Source: Mycolicibacterium mucogenicum DSM 44124
GTDB taxonomy: Bacteria; Actinomycetota; Actinomycetes; Mycobacteriales; Mycobacteriaceae
Assembly: GCF_005670685.2 (NCBI RefSeq)
Contig: NZ_CP062008.1
Location: 3,720,001 to 3,784,000, forward strand
DNA: 64,000 nucleotides
Direction of reading: 5' to 3'
In this document: piece after piece, positions 51,464 to 59,957 of the stretch
Position numbering within the stretch: position 1 is the stretch's first letter
Layout of the letters: every line of letters begins with the position of its first letter
Notes under the pieces: generated by a model
The model's input: the letters and a program-made list of their open reading frames with translations, nothing else
Database searches by the model: none
Told to the model about the DNA's origin: nothing
Made by a program: the position numbers and the translations under genes

Positions 51464-52586
51464 CGGGCCGCTGGCAGGAGTACGCGTCGTCGACCTCACC
51501 GCCATGGTCATGGGGCCCTACTGCACGCAGATCATGGCCGACATGGGCGCCGACGTCGTCAAAATCGAACCGCCGCAAGGGGATGACACCCGGTTCATCT
51601 CGGTGGGACCGGCCCCCGGCATGAGCGGGGTGTTCGTCAACGTCAACCGCGGCAAGCGCAGCGTGGTGCTGGATCTGCGTACCGACGCCGGCAAAACGGC
51701 GCTGCGGGCCCTGTGCGAGACGGCCGACGTTTTCATCCATTCGATGCGGGCCAAAGCGATCGCCCGGCTGGGTTTCGGCTACGAGGATGTGGCCGCGCTC
51801 AATCCCCACATCGTCTACACCAACTGCTACGGCTATGGACGCCGCGGACCGAACCGCGACCGTCCCGCATACGACGACACCATTCAGGCCGAATGCGGGC
51901 TGCCTGCCGTCCAGGCACAGCTCACCGGACAGGCCGACTACGTCGGCACGATCATGGCGGACAAGATCGCCGGGTTGACCGCGCTCTACGCCACCACCAT
52001 GGCGCTGTTCCACCGGGAGCGCACCGGGGAGGGACAGGAGGTCGAGGTCGCGATGTTCGAGACCATGGCCTCCTTCATGCTGGTCGAACATGCCAACGGC
52101 GCCATGTTCGACCCTCCCCTGGGTCCTGCCGTCTACCCGCGCACCGTGGCACCCAACCGCCGCCCCTATCGCACGAGCGACGGTGAGATCGCCGCGCTGA
52201 TCTACAACGACCGGCATTGGAAGGCATTCATCGATGCCGTGCAACCGCCATGGGCCGGCGACCATTACGCCACGCTGGAACAACGCGCCCGCAACATCGA
52301 CATCGTCTACGGGCTGGTGGCCGAGACCATGAAGGAACGGACCACCGACGAATGGCTGGCGCTGTTCCGTACGTTGGAGATTCCGGCCGCACCGCTGAAC
52401 ACCCCCGACGCCCTGTTCGACGACCCCCACCTCAATGCCGTGGGCCTGTTCGAAACGGTGGACACGCCGCACGGCCCGGTGCGCTTTCCGGGTGTGCCGA
52501 CGTGGTTCTCCCGCACGCCCGGCCGGGTCGCAGGTCCGGCACCGTTGTTGGGCGCCGACACCGATGAGGTGTTGAGCGAACTGTGA
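51456..52586 (+). CDS. Class III CoA-transferase (CaiB/BaiF/Frc family)
   Basis: 376 residues from ATG 51456. Family signatures: GVRVVDLTAMVMGPYCTQIMADMGADVVKIE (catalytic-type Asp is expected later), NRGKRSVVLDLRTDAGK, FGYEDVAALNPHIVYTNCYGYG, and EVEVAMFETMASFMLVEH. It moves CoA between carboxylic acids and avoids ATP use. Together with the downstream TPP enzyme it recalls the formyl-CoA transferase/oxalyl-CoA decarboxylase pairing, a clue rather than proof. Coupled by GTGA to an acyl-CoA dehydrogenase. Confidence 0.92.
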   Translation: MASGPLAGVRVVDLTAMVMGPYCTQIMADMGADVVKIEPPQGDDTRFISVGPAPGMSGVFVNVNRGKRSVVLDLRTDAGKTALRALCETADVFIHSMRAKAIARLGFGYEDVAALNPHIVYTNCYGYGRRGPNRDRPAYDDTIQAECGLPAVQAQLTGQADYVGTIMADKIAGLTALYATTMALFHRERTGEGQEVEVAMFETMASFMLVEHANGAMFDPPLGPAVYPRTVAPNRRPYRTSDGEIAALIYNDRHWKAFIDAVQPPWAGDHYATLEQRARNIDIVYGLVAETMKERTTDEWLALFRTLEIPAAPLNTPDALFDDPHLNAVGLFETVDTPHGPVRFPGVPTWFSRTPGRVAGPAPLLGADTDEVLSEL

Positions 52587-53737
52587 GTATGAACTTCGAG
52601 ATGGGCGCCGACGCCACGGCGTTGCGCCAGCAGCTCCGCGACCTCGTGAAAGAGCATGTGCCGGACGACTTCCTGGGCGCCTTCACCGACGATCCGGCGG
52701 ATCTCGCAGTGGCACAGCGGTTCTGCCGCACCCTCGCCGAGCACGACCTGCTGTGCCTGGCCTGGCCGGAGGAGTTCGGCGGCCGCGGTGCCTCGGTGTG
52801 GGAACAGACCGTGGTGCGCGAGGAGATGTGGGCGCACCACGAACCGCGCGGGGCACAGTACATGGGCGTCAACTGGGTCGGGCCAATCATCATGCGCCAC
52901 GGCACCCAACAGCAACGGCAGCAGCACCTGCCACTGATCGCGCGCGGCGAAGTGATCTGGTGCCAGGGTTTCTCCGAGCCCGAAGCCGGATCCGACCTCG
53001 CATCGCTGCGCACCACGGCACGTCCCGACGGCGACGGCTGGCGGATCACGGGTCAGAAGATCTGGACCTCCTACGCCACCATGGCACAGTGGTGCTTCCT
53101 GCTGGCCCGGACGTCCCGGCAGGAGAAGAAGCAGCGGGGGCTCACGATTTTCCTTGTGCCGATGGATGATCCGTCCATCCAGGTGCGGCCCATCCGCACC
53201 ATGCTCGGCCCCCACCATCTCAATGAGGTGTTCATCGACGAGCTGCGTGTCAGCCGGGCCGATGTGCTCGGCACGGTGGATGAGGGCTGGTCGATCGTGC
53301 AGGATGTGATGTCGTTCGAGCGGGTCGGCATCGCCCGCTATGCGCGCTGTGAACGGTTGCTCGCCGCGGCGCCGACGGCTCTCGGCGACCGCTGGCGGTC
53401 ACTACCCGACGAGTTGCGCAGCCGGTGGGTGCGCATGGTGACGCACTGCCGGCGGGCCCGCCTGATGGCCTACCGGGTGGTGGCGCTGCAGGCCGACGGA
53501 CAGGTGCAGCCTGCCGATACGGCGGCCTACCGCATCGCCGTCACCCGGCTGGATCAGGACAGTGCCGAGGTGCTGACCGATCTGGCCGCAGAGGTCACCG
53601 ACGACACCCCGTACACGCGCTGGTTTCAGGCCGAAGTGGCCGACCACTGGCGCTATTCGCAGGCGTCGACGGTGTCGTCGGGCAGCATCGAGATGCAGCG
53701 AATACTGCTGTCGCGCGCCCTGTTGGCGGCACGATGA
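52583..53737 (+). CDS. Acyl-CoA dehydrogenase, large subunit (pair 1)
   Basis: 384 residues from GTG 52583 (GTGA overlap; ATG 52589 alternative). Motifs: WCQGFSEPEAGSDLASLRTT, KIWTSYATMAQWCFLLART and C-terminal SSGSIEMQRILLSRALL. FAD-dependent dehydrogenation of an acyl-CoA is expected. The next gene encodes a smaller partner of the same family, overlapping by 4 bp, so a heteromeric enzyme is likely. Confidence 0.92.
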   Translation: MSMNFEMGADATALRQQLRDLVKEHVPDDFLGAFTDDPADLAVAQRFCRTLAEHDLLCLAWPEEFGGRGASVWEQTVVREEMWAHHEPRGAQYMGVNWVGPIIMRHGTQQQRQQHLPLIARGEVIWCQGFSEPEAGSDLASLRTTARPDGDGWRITGQKIWTSYATMAQWCFLLARTSRQEKKQRGLTIFLVPMDDPSIQVRPIRTMLGPHHLNEVFIDELRVSRADVLGTVDEGWSIVQDVMSFERVGIARYARCERLLAAAPTALGDRWRSLPDELRSRWVRMVTHCRRARLMAYRVVALQADGQVQPADTAAYRIAVTRLDQDSAEVLTDLAAEVTDDTPYTRWFQAEVADHWRYSQASTVSSGSIEMQRILLSRALLAAR

Positions 53738-54624
53738 TCCTCGATCTCGGCGAGCAGGCGAAAGAGTTCGGCCGACAGGCACTTCGGGCCTTCGAAGCGG
53801 CCGGCGGCGACGCGCTCGGGCAGCAGGCGGAGGCCAAGCCGGATACCCGTGCCGAGCTCGTCGACGGCGTGCTGCGCGAACTGGGCACCTGGGAACTGAG
53901 CCCGCGATCCGACGCCGACGAGCTCGAAGCCGCGGCCGCGCTCTGCCGCAGCGCCGGGTACTGGGCGCTGCCCTATCCGGTGGCCGAAACCCTCTCCCGG
54001 CCCGACGATCTCGAGGTCGGCGGCCTGTCGGTGGTGGCCGACGTCAACCCCGCTGCCCCGGTCGCCGGACTCGACGGCCGGTGGGCGGCCGTCACTTTCG
54101 CCGGCATCCGCAGTGAGGTGGCCGGATATGGGAAGGCCGGACCGGCGTTCGTGGCTCCCCTCGAGCTGTCGGCTGTCGACGACCGCGGCGCGGCAGATGT
54201 GGCGCTTGCTTTGGTGCTGCCGTGCTGGACCCTGCTGGGCATGCTCGACCGCGCGCTGGAGCTGACCATCGCGCATGTCACGATGCGCAAGCAGTTCGGT
54301 GCGCCCCTGTCGTCATTCCAGGGTGTGCAGTTCCAGCTGACCGACGCCGAGGTGGAACGCAGTGGACTGGACATCCTCGCCAAGCACGCGCTGTGGAGCG
54401 TCGGAACCGGCCGGCCAGCAGCACTGAATGACGCCCTGGCGCTTCGGATGTCGGCCATCGAAGCCGCCGATGTCGTGTTCCGGGTCTGCCATCAGCTGCA
54501 CGGCGCCGTCGGATTCTGCGACGAGACCACCTTGTCGTGGCTGTCGCGCTACAGCCAACCACTGCGCCGCCTGCCGCTCGGGCTGTCTGCGACGAAAGCG
54601 GAACTGACGCGGAGGATGTCATGA
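53734..54624 (+). CDS. Acyl-CoA dehydrogenase, short second subunit (pair 1)
   Basis: 296 residues from ATG 53734 (ATGA overlap). It is clearly shorter than a full acyl-CoA dehydrogenase: the N-terminal and middle domains are reduced, and the C-terminal helical domain is kept (VTMRKQFGAPLSSFQGVQFQ; CHQLHGAVGFCDETTLSWLS). The middle-domain FAD motif is missing. It should depend on the 52583 product. Coupled to the second pair by ATGA. Confidence 0.85.
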   Translation: MILDLGEQAKEFGRQALRAFEAAGGDALGQQAEAKPDTRAELVDGVLRELGTWELSPRSDADELEAAAALCRSAGYWALPYPVAETLSRPDDLEVGGLSVVADVNPAAPVAGLDGRWAAVTFAGIRSEVAGYGKAGPAFVAPLELSAVDDRGAADVALALVLPCWTLLGMLDRALELTIAHVTMRKQFGAPLSSFQGVQFQLTDAEVERSGLDILAKHALWSVGTGRPAALNDALALRMSAIEAADVVFRVCHQLHGAVGFCDETTLSWLSRYSQPLRRLPLGLSATKAELTRRMS

Positions 54625-55778
54625 CCGCCGACTTCCGCGACCATGTCCGCCGTTGGTGCGACGAGTATGTCCCCCGGGACTGGCGGCGGACCCAGACCGG
54701 CGTCCCAGAAGCCGAATTCGTCAGGTTCCAGAAGGCGTGGTTCGCCGAGCTGCATGCCGCGGGCTTCGCTGTCCCGCACTGGCCCCGCGAGTGGGGCGGC
54801 GGCATGAGCGTCGCCGACCAGATCGTGCTGTACCAGGAGCTGGCCGCGCACGACGCACCGCGGCTGGTGCTGGCGTTCGTCGGCATCCACCACGCCGCGG
54901 CCACCTTGCTGGCGGCGGGCACCGAAGCGCAACGGCGGCGCCATCTTCCGGCGATTCTCGACGGCGAAATCTGGGTGCAGGGATTCTCCGAGCCCGAGGC
55001 CGGCTCCGATCTGGCGAGCCTGCGGACCTCGGCCCGCCGATCCGGCGACTCGTACGTCGTCAACGGCCAGAAGCTGTGGGCCAGTGGCGGCGCGCATGCC
55101 GACTGGTGCCTGCTGTTGGCCCGCACCGATCCCAATGCCCCGAAACGCAAGGGCATCTCGTACTTCCTGCTCGACATGCGCAGCCCGGGCGTGGACGTCC
55201 GGCCGATCCGCAACGCGATGGGCGACTCGCACTTCTGCGAAATCTTCCTGACCGACGTGGTCATTCCGGCGGCCAATCTCGTCGGCCCGGAGAACGCCGG
55301 CTGGCAGGTGGCCCAGTCGACGCTGGGCGCAGAGCGTGGTCTGACGATGCTGGAGCTGTCGGAGCGCCTGTTCCACAACGGCTTTCGCCGCCTCGTCGAG
55401 TCCTGCGCCGCCGAGGATCCGGTGATCGCCGACCGGCTCGCCCAGTTCGAGATCGAGATCACCGGGCTGCGTGGTCTGTGCCGCCGGCTGGTGGAGAACG
55501 CAGAAGAAGGAACCGTGGGACCGGCCGACGCGTCGATCGTCAAACTCTTCTACAGTGAACTGCTGCAACGCCTCACCGATTTCGGCGTCGAGGCCGGCGG
55601 CCTCGACGCCCACACCGACCTGGCGAAACCGATGTCGAGCGGCTGGGAATCGGGTTCGTGGCTGCTGGACTTCATCGGCTCGTGGGAGTGGACCATTCCC
55701 GGCGGGGCAAGCGAGATTCAGCGCACCATCATCGGCGAACGGGGCCTCGGGCTGCCGCGGGAACTGAGTGCGCCGTGA
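54621..55778 (+). CDS. Acyl-CoA dehydrogenase, large subunit (pair 2)
   Basis: 385 residues from ATG 54621 (ATGA overlap). Motifs: WVQGFSEPEAGSDLASLRTS, QKLWASGGAHADWCLLLART, TLGAERGLTMLELSERL and GGASEIQRTIIGERGLGLP. It is most like pair 1's large subunit in the FAD region but is otherwise divergent, so it probably acts on a different intermediate. Overlaps its partner by GTGA. Confidence 0.92.
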   Translation: MTADFRDHVRRWCDEYVPRDWRRTQTGVPEAEFVRFQKAWFAELHAAGFAVPHWPREWGGGMSVADQIVLYQELAAHDAPRLVLAFVGIHHAAATLLAAGTEAQRRRHLPAILDGEIWVQGFSEPEAGSDLASLRTSARRSGDSYVVNGQKLWASGGAHADWCLLLARTDPNAPKRKGISYFLLDMRSPGVDVRPIRNAMGDSHFCEIFLTDVVIPAANLVGPENAGWQVAQSTLGAERGLTMLELSERLFHNGFRRLVESCAAEDPVIADRLAQFEIEITGLRGLCRRLVENAEEGTVGPADASIVKLFYSELLQRLTDFGVEAGGLDAHTDLAKPMSSGWESGSWLLDFIGSWEWTIPGGASEIQRTIIGERGLGLPRELSAP

Positions 55779-56722
55779 CCGAATTCACCGAATTCCATGA
55801 CGAACTGCGGTCGGTGGCCGGCGAGCTGCTGGCCAAAGGCCGCGACGTCGAGTGGCCGGCCGTCGTCGAGGCCGGCTGGGCGGAGCTGGAGGTACCGGAG
55901 GAGTTCGGCGGCGCTGGCGCGACGTTCGCCGAAGTCGCCGTCATCTGCGCGGAGATGGGCCGGGCGGCCAGTGCCACCGCCTACCTCGGCAGCGCGGTGC
56001 TGACCGTCGGCGCGCTGAACATGCTGGCGCCCAGCGCGCTTCGCGACGAGCTGTTGACCGGCGTGGCTGCCGGCAGCATCCGACTCGCCGTGGCGATCGA
56101 TTCGTGCGACTTCGTACCCGATGCTGACGGCGCCGACCGCATCCTGCGCGTCACCGACAGTGGCGTCTGCATCGCCGACTCACGTGCTGTGCCCCGACCC
56201 GTGCTCGATGAGACGCGTCGGCTGGCGAACGTAACCACTGACGGCCAGGGCGCCGAAACCTTGTGCTACGAGGACGCTTCTGCAGACCCGGTCGGGCGCC
56301 TGCGGGACCGCGCCGCCGTGGCGGTGGCCGCCGACAGTCTCGGTATCGCCGAAGCGATGCTGGCCGCAACGGTGGACTACGCCAAGGTGCGCCATCAATT
56401 CGGCCGGCCGATCGGCTCGTTCCAGGCCGTCAAACATGCCTGCGCGGACATGCTCGTCCAGGTCGAGGTGGCGCGCCAACTCGTCAGCGCGGCAGTCGAA
56501 TCCGTGGTGCAGGGCCGGGCGGATTCCGCCCCGTCGATGGCCAAGGCGTACGCCTGCAGTGCGGCCGTCGATGTCGCGGGCAAGGCCATGCAGCTCCACG
56601 GCGGCATCGGCTACACGTGGGAAAGCGGCATCCACGTCTACCTCAAACGCGCTGCGCTCAACCGTTCATTGTTCGGCTCCCCTGCGGCACATCGCAGACA
56701 ACTGGCCAAGCGCTACCTCTAG
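55775..56722 (+). CDS. Acyl-CoA dehydrogenase, second subunit (pair 2)
   Basis: 315 residues from GTG 55775. It keeps VDYAKVRHQFGRPIGSFQAV and QLHGGIGYTWESGIHVYLKR at the C-terminus, with a shortened middle domain (PDADGADRILRVTDSGVCIA). As with pair 1, an obligate heteromer with the preceding gene product is likely. It ends 13 bp before the TPP-enzyme gene, which has its own AAGGAG. Confidence 0.88.
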   Translation: MTEFTEFHDELRSVAGELLAKGRDVEWPAVVEAGWAELEVPEEFGGAGATFAEVAVICAEMGRAASATAYLGSAVLTVGALNMLAPSALRDELLTGVAAGSIRLAVAIDSCDFVPDADGADRILRVTDSGVCIADSRAVPRPVLDETRRLANVTTDGQGAETLCYEDASADPVGRLRDRAAVAVAADSLGIAEAMLAATVDYAKVRHQFGRPIGSFQAVKHACADMLVQVEVARQLVSAAVESVVQGRADSAPSMAKAYACSAAVDVAGKAMQLHGGIGYTWESGIHVYLKRAALNRSLFGSPAAHRRQLAKRYL

Positions 56723-56735
56723 AAGGAGTTTTCAG

Positions 56736-58448
56736 ATGGGTGTACCGGTCTACAAGAGGATTCTCGACCTGTTCGAGGCCGAGGGCGTCAACACGTTGTT
56801 CGGCATCCCGGACCCGAACTTCGTGCACATGTTCACCGAGGCCGAGGCCCGCGGCTGGTCCGTCGTGGCACCACACCACGAATTGAGCGCCGGCTTCATG
56901 GCCGAGGCCGCCTCGCGGATGACGGGGAAACCGGGTCTGTGCATCGGCACACTCGGTCCGGGCGTCGCGAACATCGCGGGCGCGATGATGTGTGCCCTCG
57001 TCGAGAACTCGCCGGTCATCTTCCTGGGCGGACAGCGTGCCCGCATCACCGAACGCCGGGTGCGCCGGGGACGGATCCAATTCGTCCAGCAGGAGGGACT
57101 TTTCGCGCCGTCGGTGAAGTACAGCAGCTCCATCGAATACGCCGATCAGACCGACGAGATCATCCACGAGGCAATCCGCCGGGCGATGTCGGGTACCCCG
57201 GGACCGGCCTACGTCGAGTTCCCATCGCATGTCATCCTCGACGAACTCGAGGTGGCAGACTCACCGAGCCCCGCGTCCTACCGCCTGGTCAACCAGGGCG
57301 CGGGCGCGCGTGAGGTCGCCGACGCCGCGAAGCTCATCCGGGAGGCCGCGAGCCCGATCCTGCTGGTCGGTCACGGCGTGCACACCTCGCGCACCCAGCG
57401 GGAGGTCAAGGAACTCGCCGAGCTGATGAACTGCCCCGTCATCCAGACCTCCGGCGGCACGTCGTTCATCCCCGGCCTGCAGGACCGGACGTTCCCGTAC
57501 CTGTTCTCGCCGGCCGCGAACCAGGCGGTCGAGGAATCCGATCTGTGCGTCGCGCTGGGCACCGAACTCGGTGAACCCATGCACTACGGCCGGACCCAGC
57601 ACTGGGCGGCGGGCAACGCCGATCGCAAATGGGTTTACGTCGAACAGGATCCGACGGCCATCGGCGTCAATCGCTCGTTCGACGTGGCGCTGGTCGGCGA
57701 CCTGCGCGGAGTCGTCCCGCAGCTCGTCGAGGCCCTGCGCGACACCCCGCGGGCTCCGTCTGCGAACCTCGACGCCCTGATCGCGTCCGACGCCGCCGAA
57801 CTCGCGGGGCTCGCCGAGAGCGCGCCGACCGGACGGGCGCCCATCCACTCTGCGCGTTATGTCGTCGAGGCGACCAAGGCGTTCAACGAGCTCGATGACG
57901 GCATCCTGGTGCGCGACGGCGGCGCGACCGTGATCTTCCAGTGGACCTATTCCCAGTCCAAGCCGCGCGACGTCATCTGGAATCAGAACTTCGGCCACCT
58001 GGGCACCGGTCTCCCCTACGCGGTCGGCGCCTCGATCGCCGAGGGCCGCCAACGGCCGGTCATGCTACTGACGAGCGACTCGGCGTTCCTGTTCCACATC
58101 GCGGAGTTGGAAACCGCTGCGCGCGAGGGCCTTCCACTGGTATGTGTAGTTGGTGTCGACCATCAGTGGGGCCTGGAGGTCGGCGTCTACAAGCGGACCT
58201 TCGCACAGCCGTCGCCGCAACCCGGAGTGCACTGGAGCAAGGACGTCCGGATGGACAAGATCGCCGAGGGCTTCGGCTGCCACGGCGAGTACGTTGAGAA
58301 AGAAGACGAGATCGGCCCGGCCATTGCGCGTGCCTACGCCAGCGGCAAGGTCGGAGTGGTGCATGTGTGCATAGACCCGAAGGCAAACTCTGAGGAGATG
58401 CCCAAGTACGACCGATTCCGCACCTGGTACGCCGAGGGCACACAGTAA
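56736..58448 (+). CDS. Thiamine-pyrophosphate enzyme (acetolactate synthase / 2-hydroxyacyl-CoA lyase / benzoylformate decarboxylase superfamily)
   Basis: 570 residues from ATG 56736, AAGGAG upstream. All three domains are present: N-terminal Pyr domain with the activating Glu in VAPHHELSAGFMAEAASRMT, the central domain (AASPILLVGHGVHTSRTQRE) and the C-terminal PP domain. In the PP domain the usual GDG...NN metal motif reads LTSDSAFLFH and VVGVDHQWG: the Asp is kept, the Gly pair is changed to Ser and the Asn pair to Asp-His. Likely reactions are cleavage of a 2-hydroxyacyl-CoA to an aldehyde or decarboxylation of a 2-oxo acid; the adjacent aldehyde dehydrogenase supports an aldehyde product. 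Confidence 0.85.
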   Translation: MGVPVYKRILDLFEAEGVNTLFGIPDPNFVHMFTEAEARGWSVVAPHHELSAGFMAEAASRMTGKPGLCIGTLGPGVANIAGAMMCALVENSPVIFLGGQRARITERRVRRGRIQFVQQEGLFAPSVKYSSSIEYADQTDEIIHEAIRRAMSGTPGPAYVEFPSHVILDELEVADSPSPASYRLVNQGAGAREVADAAKLIREAASPILLVGHGVHTSRTQREVKELAELMNCPVIQTSGGTSFIPGLQDRTFPYLFSPAANQAVEESDLCVALGTELGEPMHYGRTQHWAAGNADRKWVYVEQDPTAIGVNRSFDVALVGDLRGVVPQLVEALRDTPRAPSANLDALIASDAAELAGLAESAPTGRAPIHSARYVVEATKAFNELDDGILVRDGGATVIFQWTYSQSKPRDVIWNQNFGHLGTGLPYAVGASIAEGRQRPVMLLTSDSAFLFHIAELETAAREGLPLVCVVGVDHQWGLEVGVYKRTFAQPSPQPGVHWSKDVRMDKIAEGFGCHGEYVEKEDEIGPAIARAYASGKVGVVHVCIDPKANSEEMPKYDRFRTWYAEGTQ

Positions 58449-58458
58449 AGGAGAGGCA

Positions 58459-59877
58459 ATGCGCGAGTATCTGCAGTTCTATATCGACGGACAGTGGGTC
58501 GACCCGGTCGGGCTGTCGCCACTGGACGTCGAGAACCCCGCCACCGAAGAGGTTGCGGGCCGCATTGCCCTGGGTTCGGCGGCAGACGTGGACAAGGCGG
58601 TCGCGGCCGCACGTCGTGCGTTCGGGTCGTGGTCGCAGACCAGCCGCGAAGAACGCCTCGACCTGCTGCAGGCGATCAGCGCCGAATATCTCAGGCGCCA
58701 AGGCGATCTCGCCGCGGCCGTGAGCGAGGAGATCGGTGCCCCGCCGGCACTGGCCGCAGGTGCGCAGGTGCAGCTCGGCATCGGACATCTGATGACCGCC
58801 ATCGAGGTGCTCAAGAATTTCGAGTTCTCGCGTCAGCTCGGCAAGACGCTGGTGACGAGCGAACCGATCGGTGTCTGCGGCCTCATCACGCCATGGAACT
58901 GGCCGCTCAACCAGATCGCCGTCAAGGTGTTCCCCGCGTTGGCGACCGGCTGCACCGTGGTCCTCAAGCCGTCGGAGGTCGCCCCGTTCTCGGCGCAGAT
59001 CTTCACCGAGGTCATCGACGCCGCGGGAGTGCCCCCCGGCGTGTACAACCTGGTCTACGGCGACGGAGCCGGTGTGGGAGCGGCCATTTCGAGCCATCCC
59101 GGCATCGACATGGTGTCCTTCACCGGCTCGACCCGGGCCGGAATCGAGGTCGCAAGGTCCGCGGCGCCGACCGTCAAGCGGGTCAGCCAGGAGCTCGGCG
59201 GTAAGAGCCCGAACATCGTGCTGGACGACGACGCCTTCGCCACCAGCGTCGCGGCCGGCGTTTCGGCGATGATGCCGAACTCGGGCCAGAGCTGCAATGC
59301 GCCGTCACGCATGTTGGTGCCGAACTCCCGGATGGCCGAAGCCATTTCGATCGCCGCGGAGACCATCGACAGTGTGCGGGTCGCCGACGTCGACAACCCG
59401 AGAGCCATCGGGCCGGTCGCCTCGCGCGCCCAGTTCGAGCGCATCCAGGGCCTCATCGCCAAGGGGGTCGCCGGCGGCGCCAAGCTGGTCGCCGGTGGCG
59501 AGGGACGTCCTGATGGCGTGGACCGCGGATTCTACGTCCGCCCAACGGTATTCGCCGATGTCACGAACGACATGACCATTGCCCGCGAGGAGATCTTCGG
59601 ACCGGTGCTGTGCATGCTCGGATACGACGATATCGATGACGCCGTCGACATCGCCAACGACACCGAATACGGCCTGGCCGGCTATGTTTCGGGCGCCGAC
59701 ATCGACGCCGCCCGTGCGGTGGCCCGCAGAATCCGGGCCGGCTGGATTTCGATCAACCATGCCTTCGACATGAACGCGCCGTTCGGCGGCTACAAGCACA
59801 GCGGCAACGGCCGCGAGTGGGGCGAGGCGGGTTTCCACGAGTACGTGGAGACCAAGAGCGTCCTCGGCCACGGCTGA
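58459..59877 (+). CDS. Aldehyde dehydrogenase
   Basis: 472 residues, ATG 58459 with AAGGAG upstream and 10 bp after the TPP-enzyme stop. NAD(P) site ITPWNWPLNQIAVKVFPAL, FTGSTRAGIEV, catalytic Glu in VSQELGGKSPNIVL and catalytic Cys in NSGQSCNAPSR. It oxidises an aldehyde to the acid, most simply the aldehyde released by the TPP enzyme. It is the last gene of the 14.5-kb plus-strand operon. Confidence 0.93.
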   Translation: MREYLQFYIDGQWVDPVGLSPLDVENPATEEVAGRIALGSAADVDKAVAAARRAFGSWSQTSREERLDLLQAISAEYLRRQGDLAAAVSEEIGAPPALAAGAQVQLGIGHLMTAIEVLKNFEFSRQLGKTLVTSEPIGVCGLITPWNWPLNQIAVKVFPALATGCTVVLKPSEVAPFSAQIFTEVIDAAGVPPGVYNLVYGDGAGVGAAISSHPGIDMVSFTGSTRAGIEVARSAAPTVKRVSQELGGKSPNIVLDDDAFATSVAAGVSAMMPNSGQSCNAPSRMLVPNSRMAEAISIAAETIDSVRVADVDNPRAIGPVASRAQFERIQGLIAKGVAGGAKLVAGGEGRPDGVDRGFYVRPTVFADVTNDMTIAREEIFGPVLCMLGYDDIDDAVDIANDTEYGLAGYVSGADIDAARAVARRIRAGWISINHAFDMNAPFGGYKHSGNGREWGEAGFHEYVETKSVLGHG

Positions 59878-59888
59878 CATTCCGATCC

Positions 59889-59930
59889 GAAGAAGGGGCC
59901 GCCGGCAATATCGCCGGCGGCCCCTTCTTC
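59889..59930. terminator. Strong bidirectional terminator, perfect 18-bp arms
   Basis: GAAGAAGGGGCCGCCGGC (59889-59906), a six-base AATATC loop and the exact complement (59913-59930). It follows the aldehyde dehydrogenase stop by 11 bp and precedes the convergent amidohydrolase stop at 59958. The arm ends give a short A/T-containing tract on both strands, the best intrinsic terminator in the window. Confidence 0.92.
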
Positions 59931-59957
59931 GTCTCAAGTTGCGCAGTTCGCCCTGAG

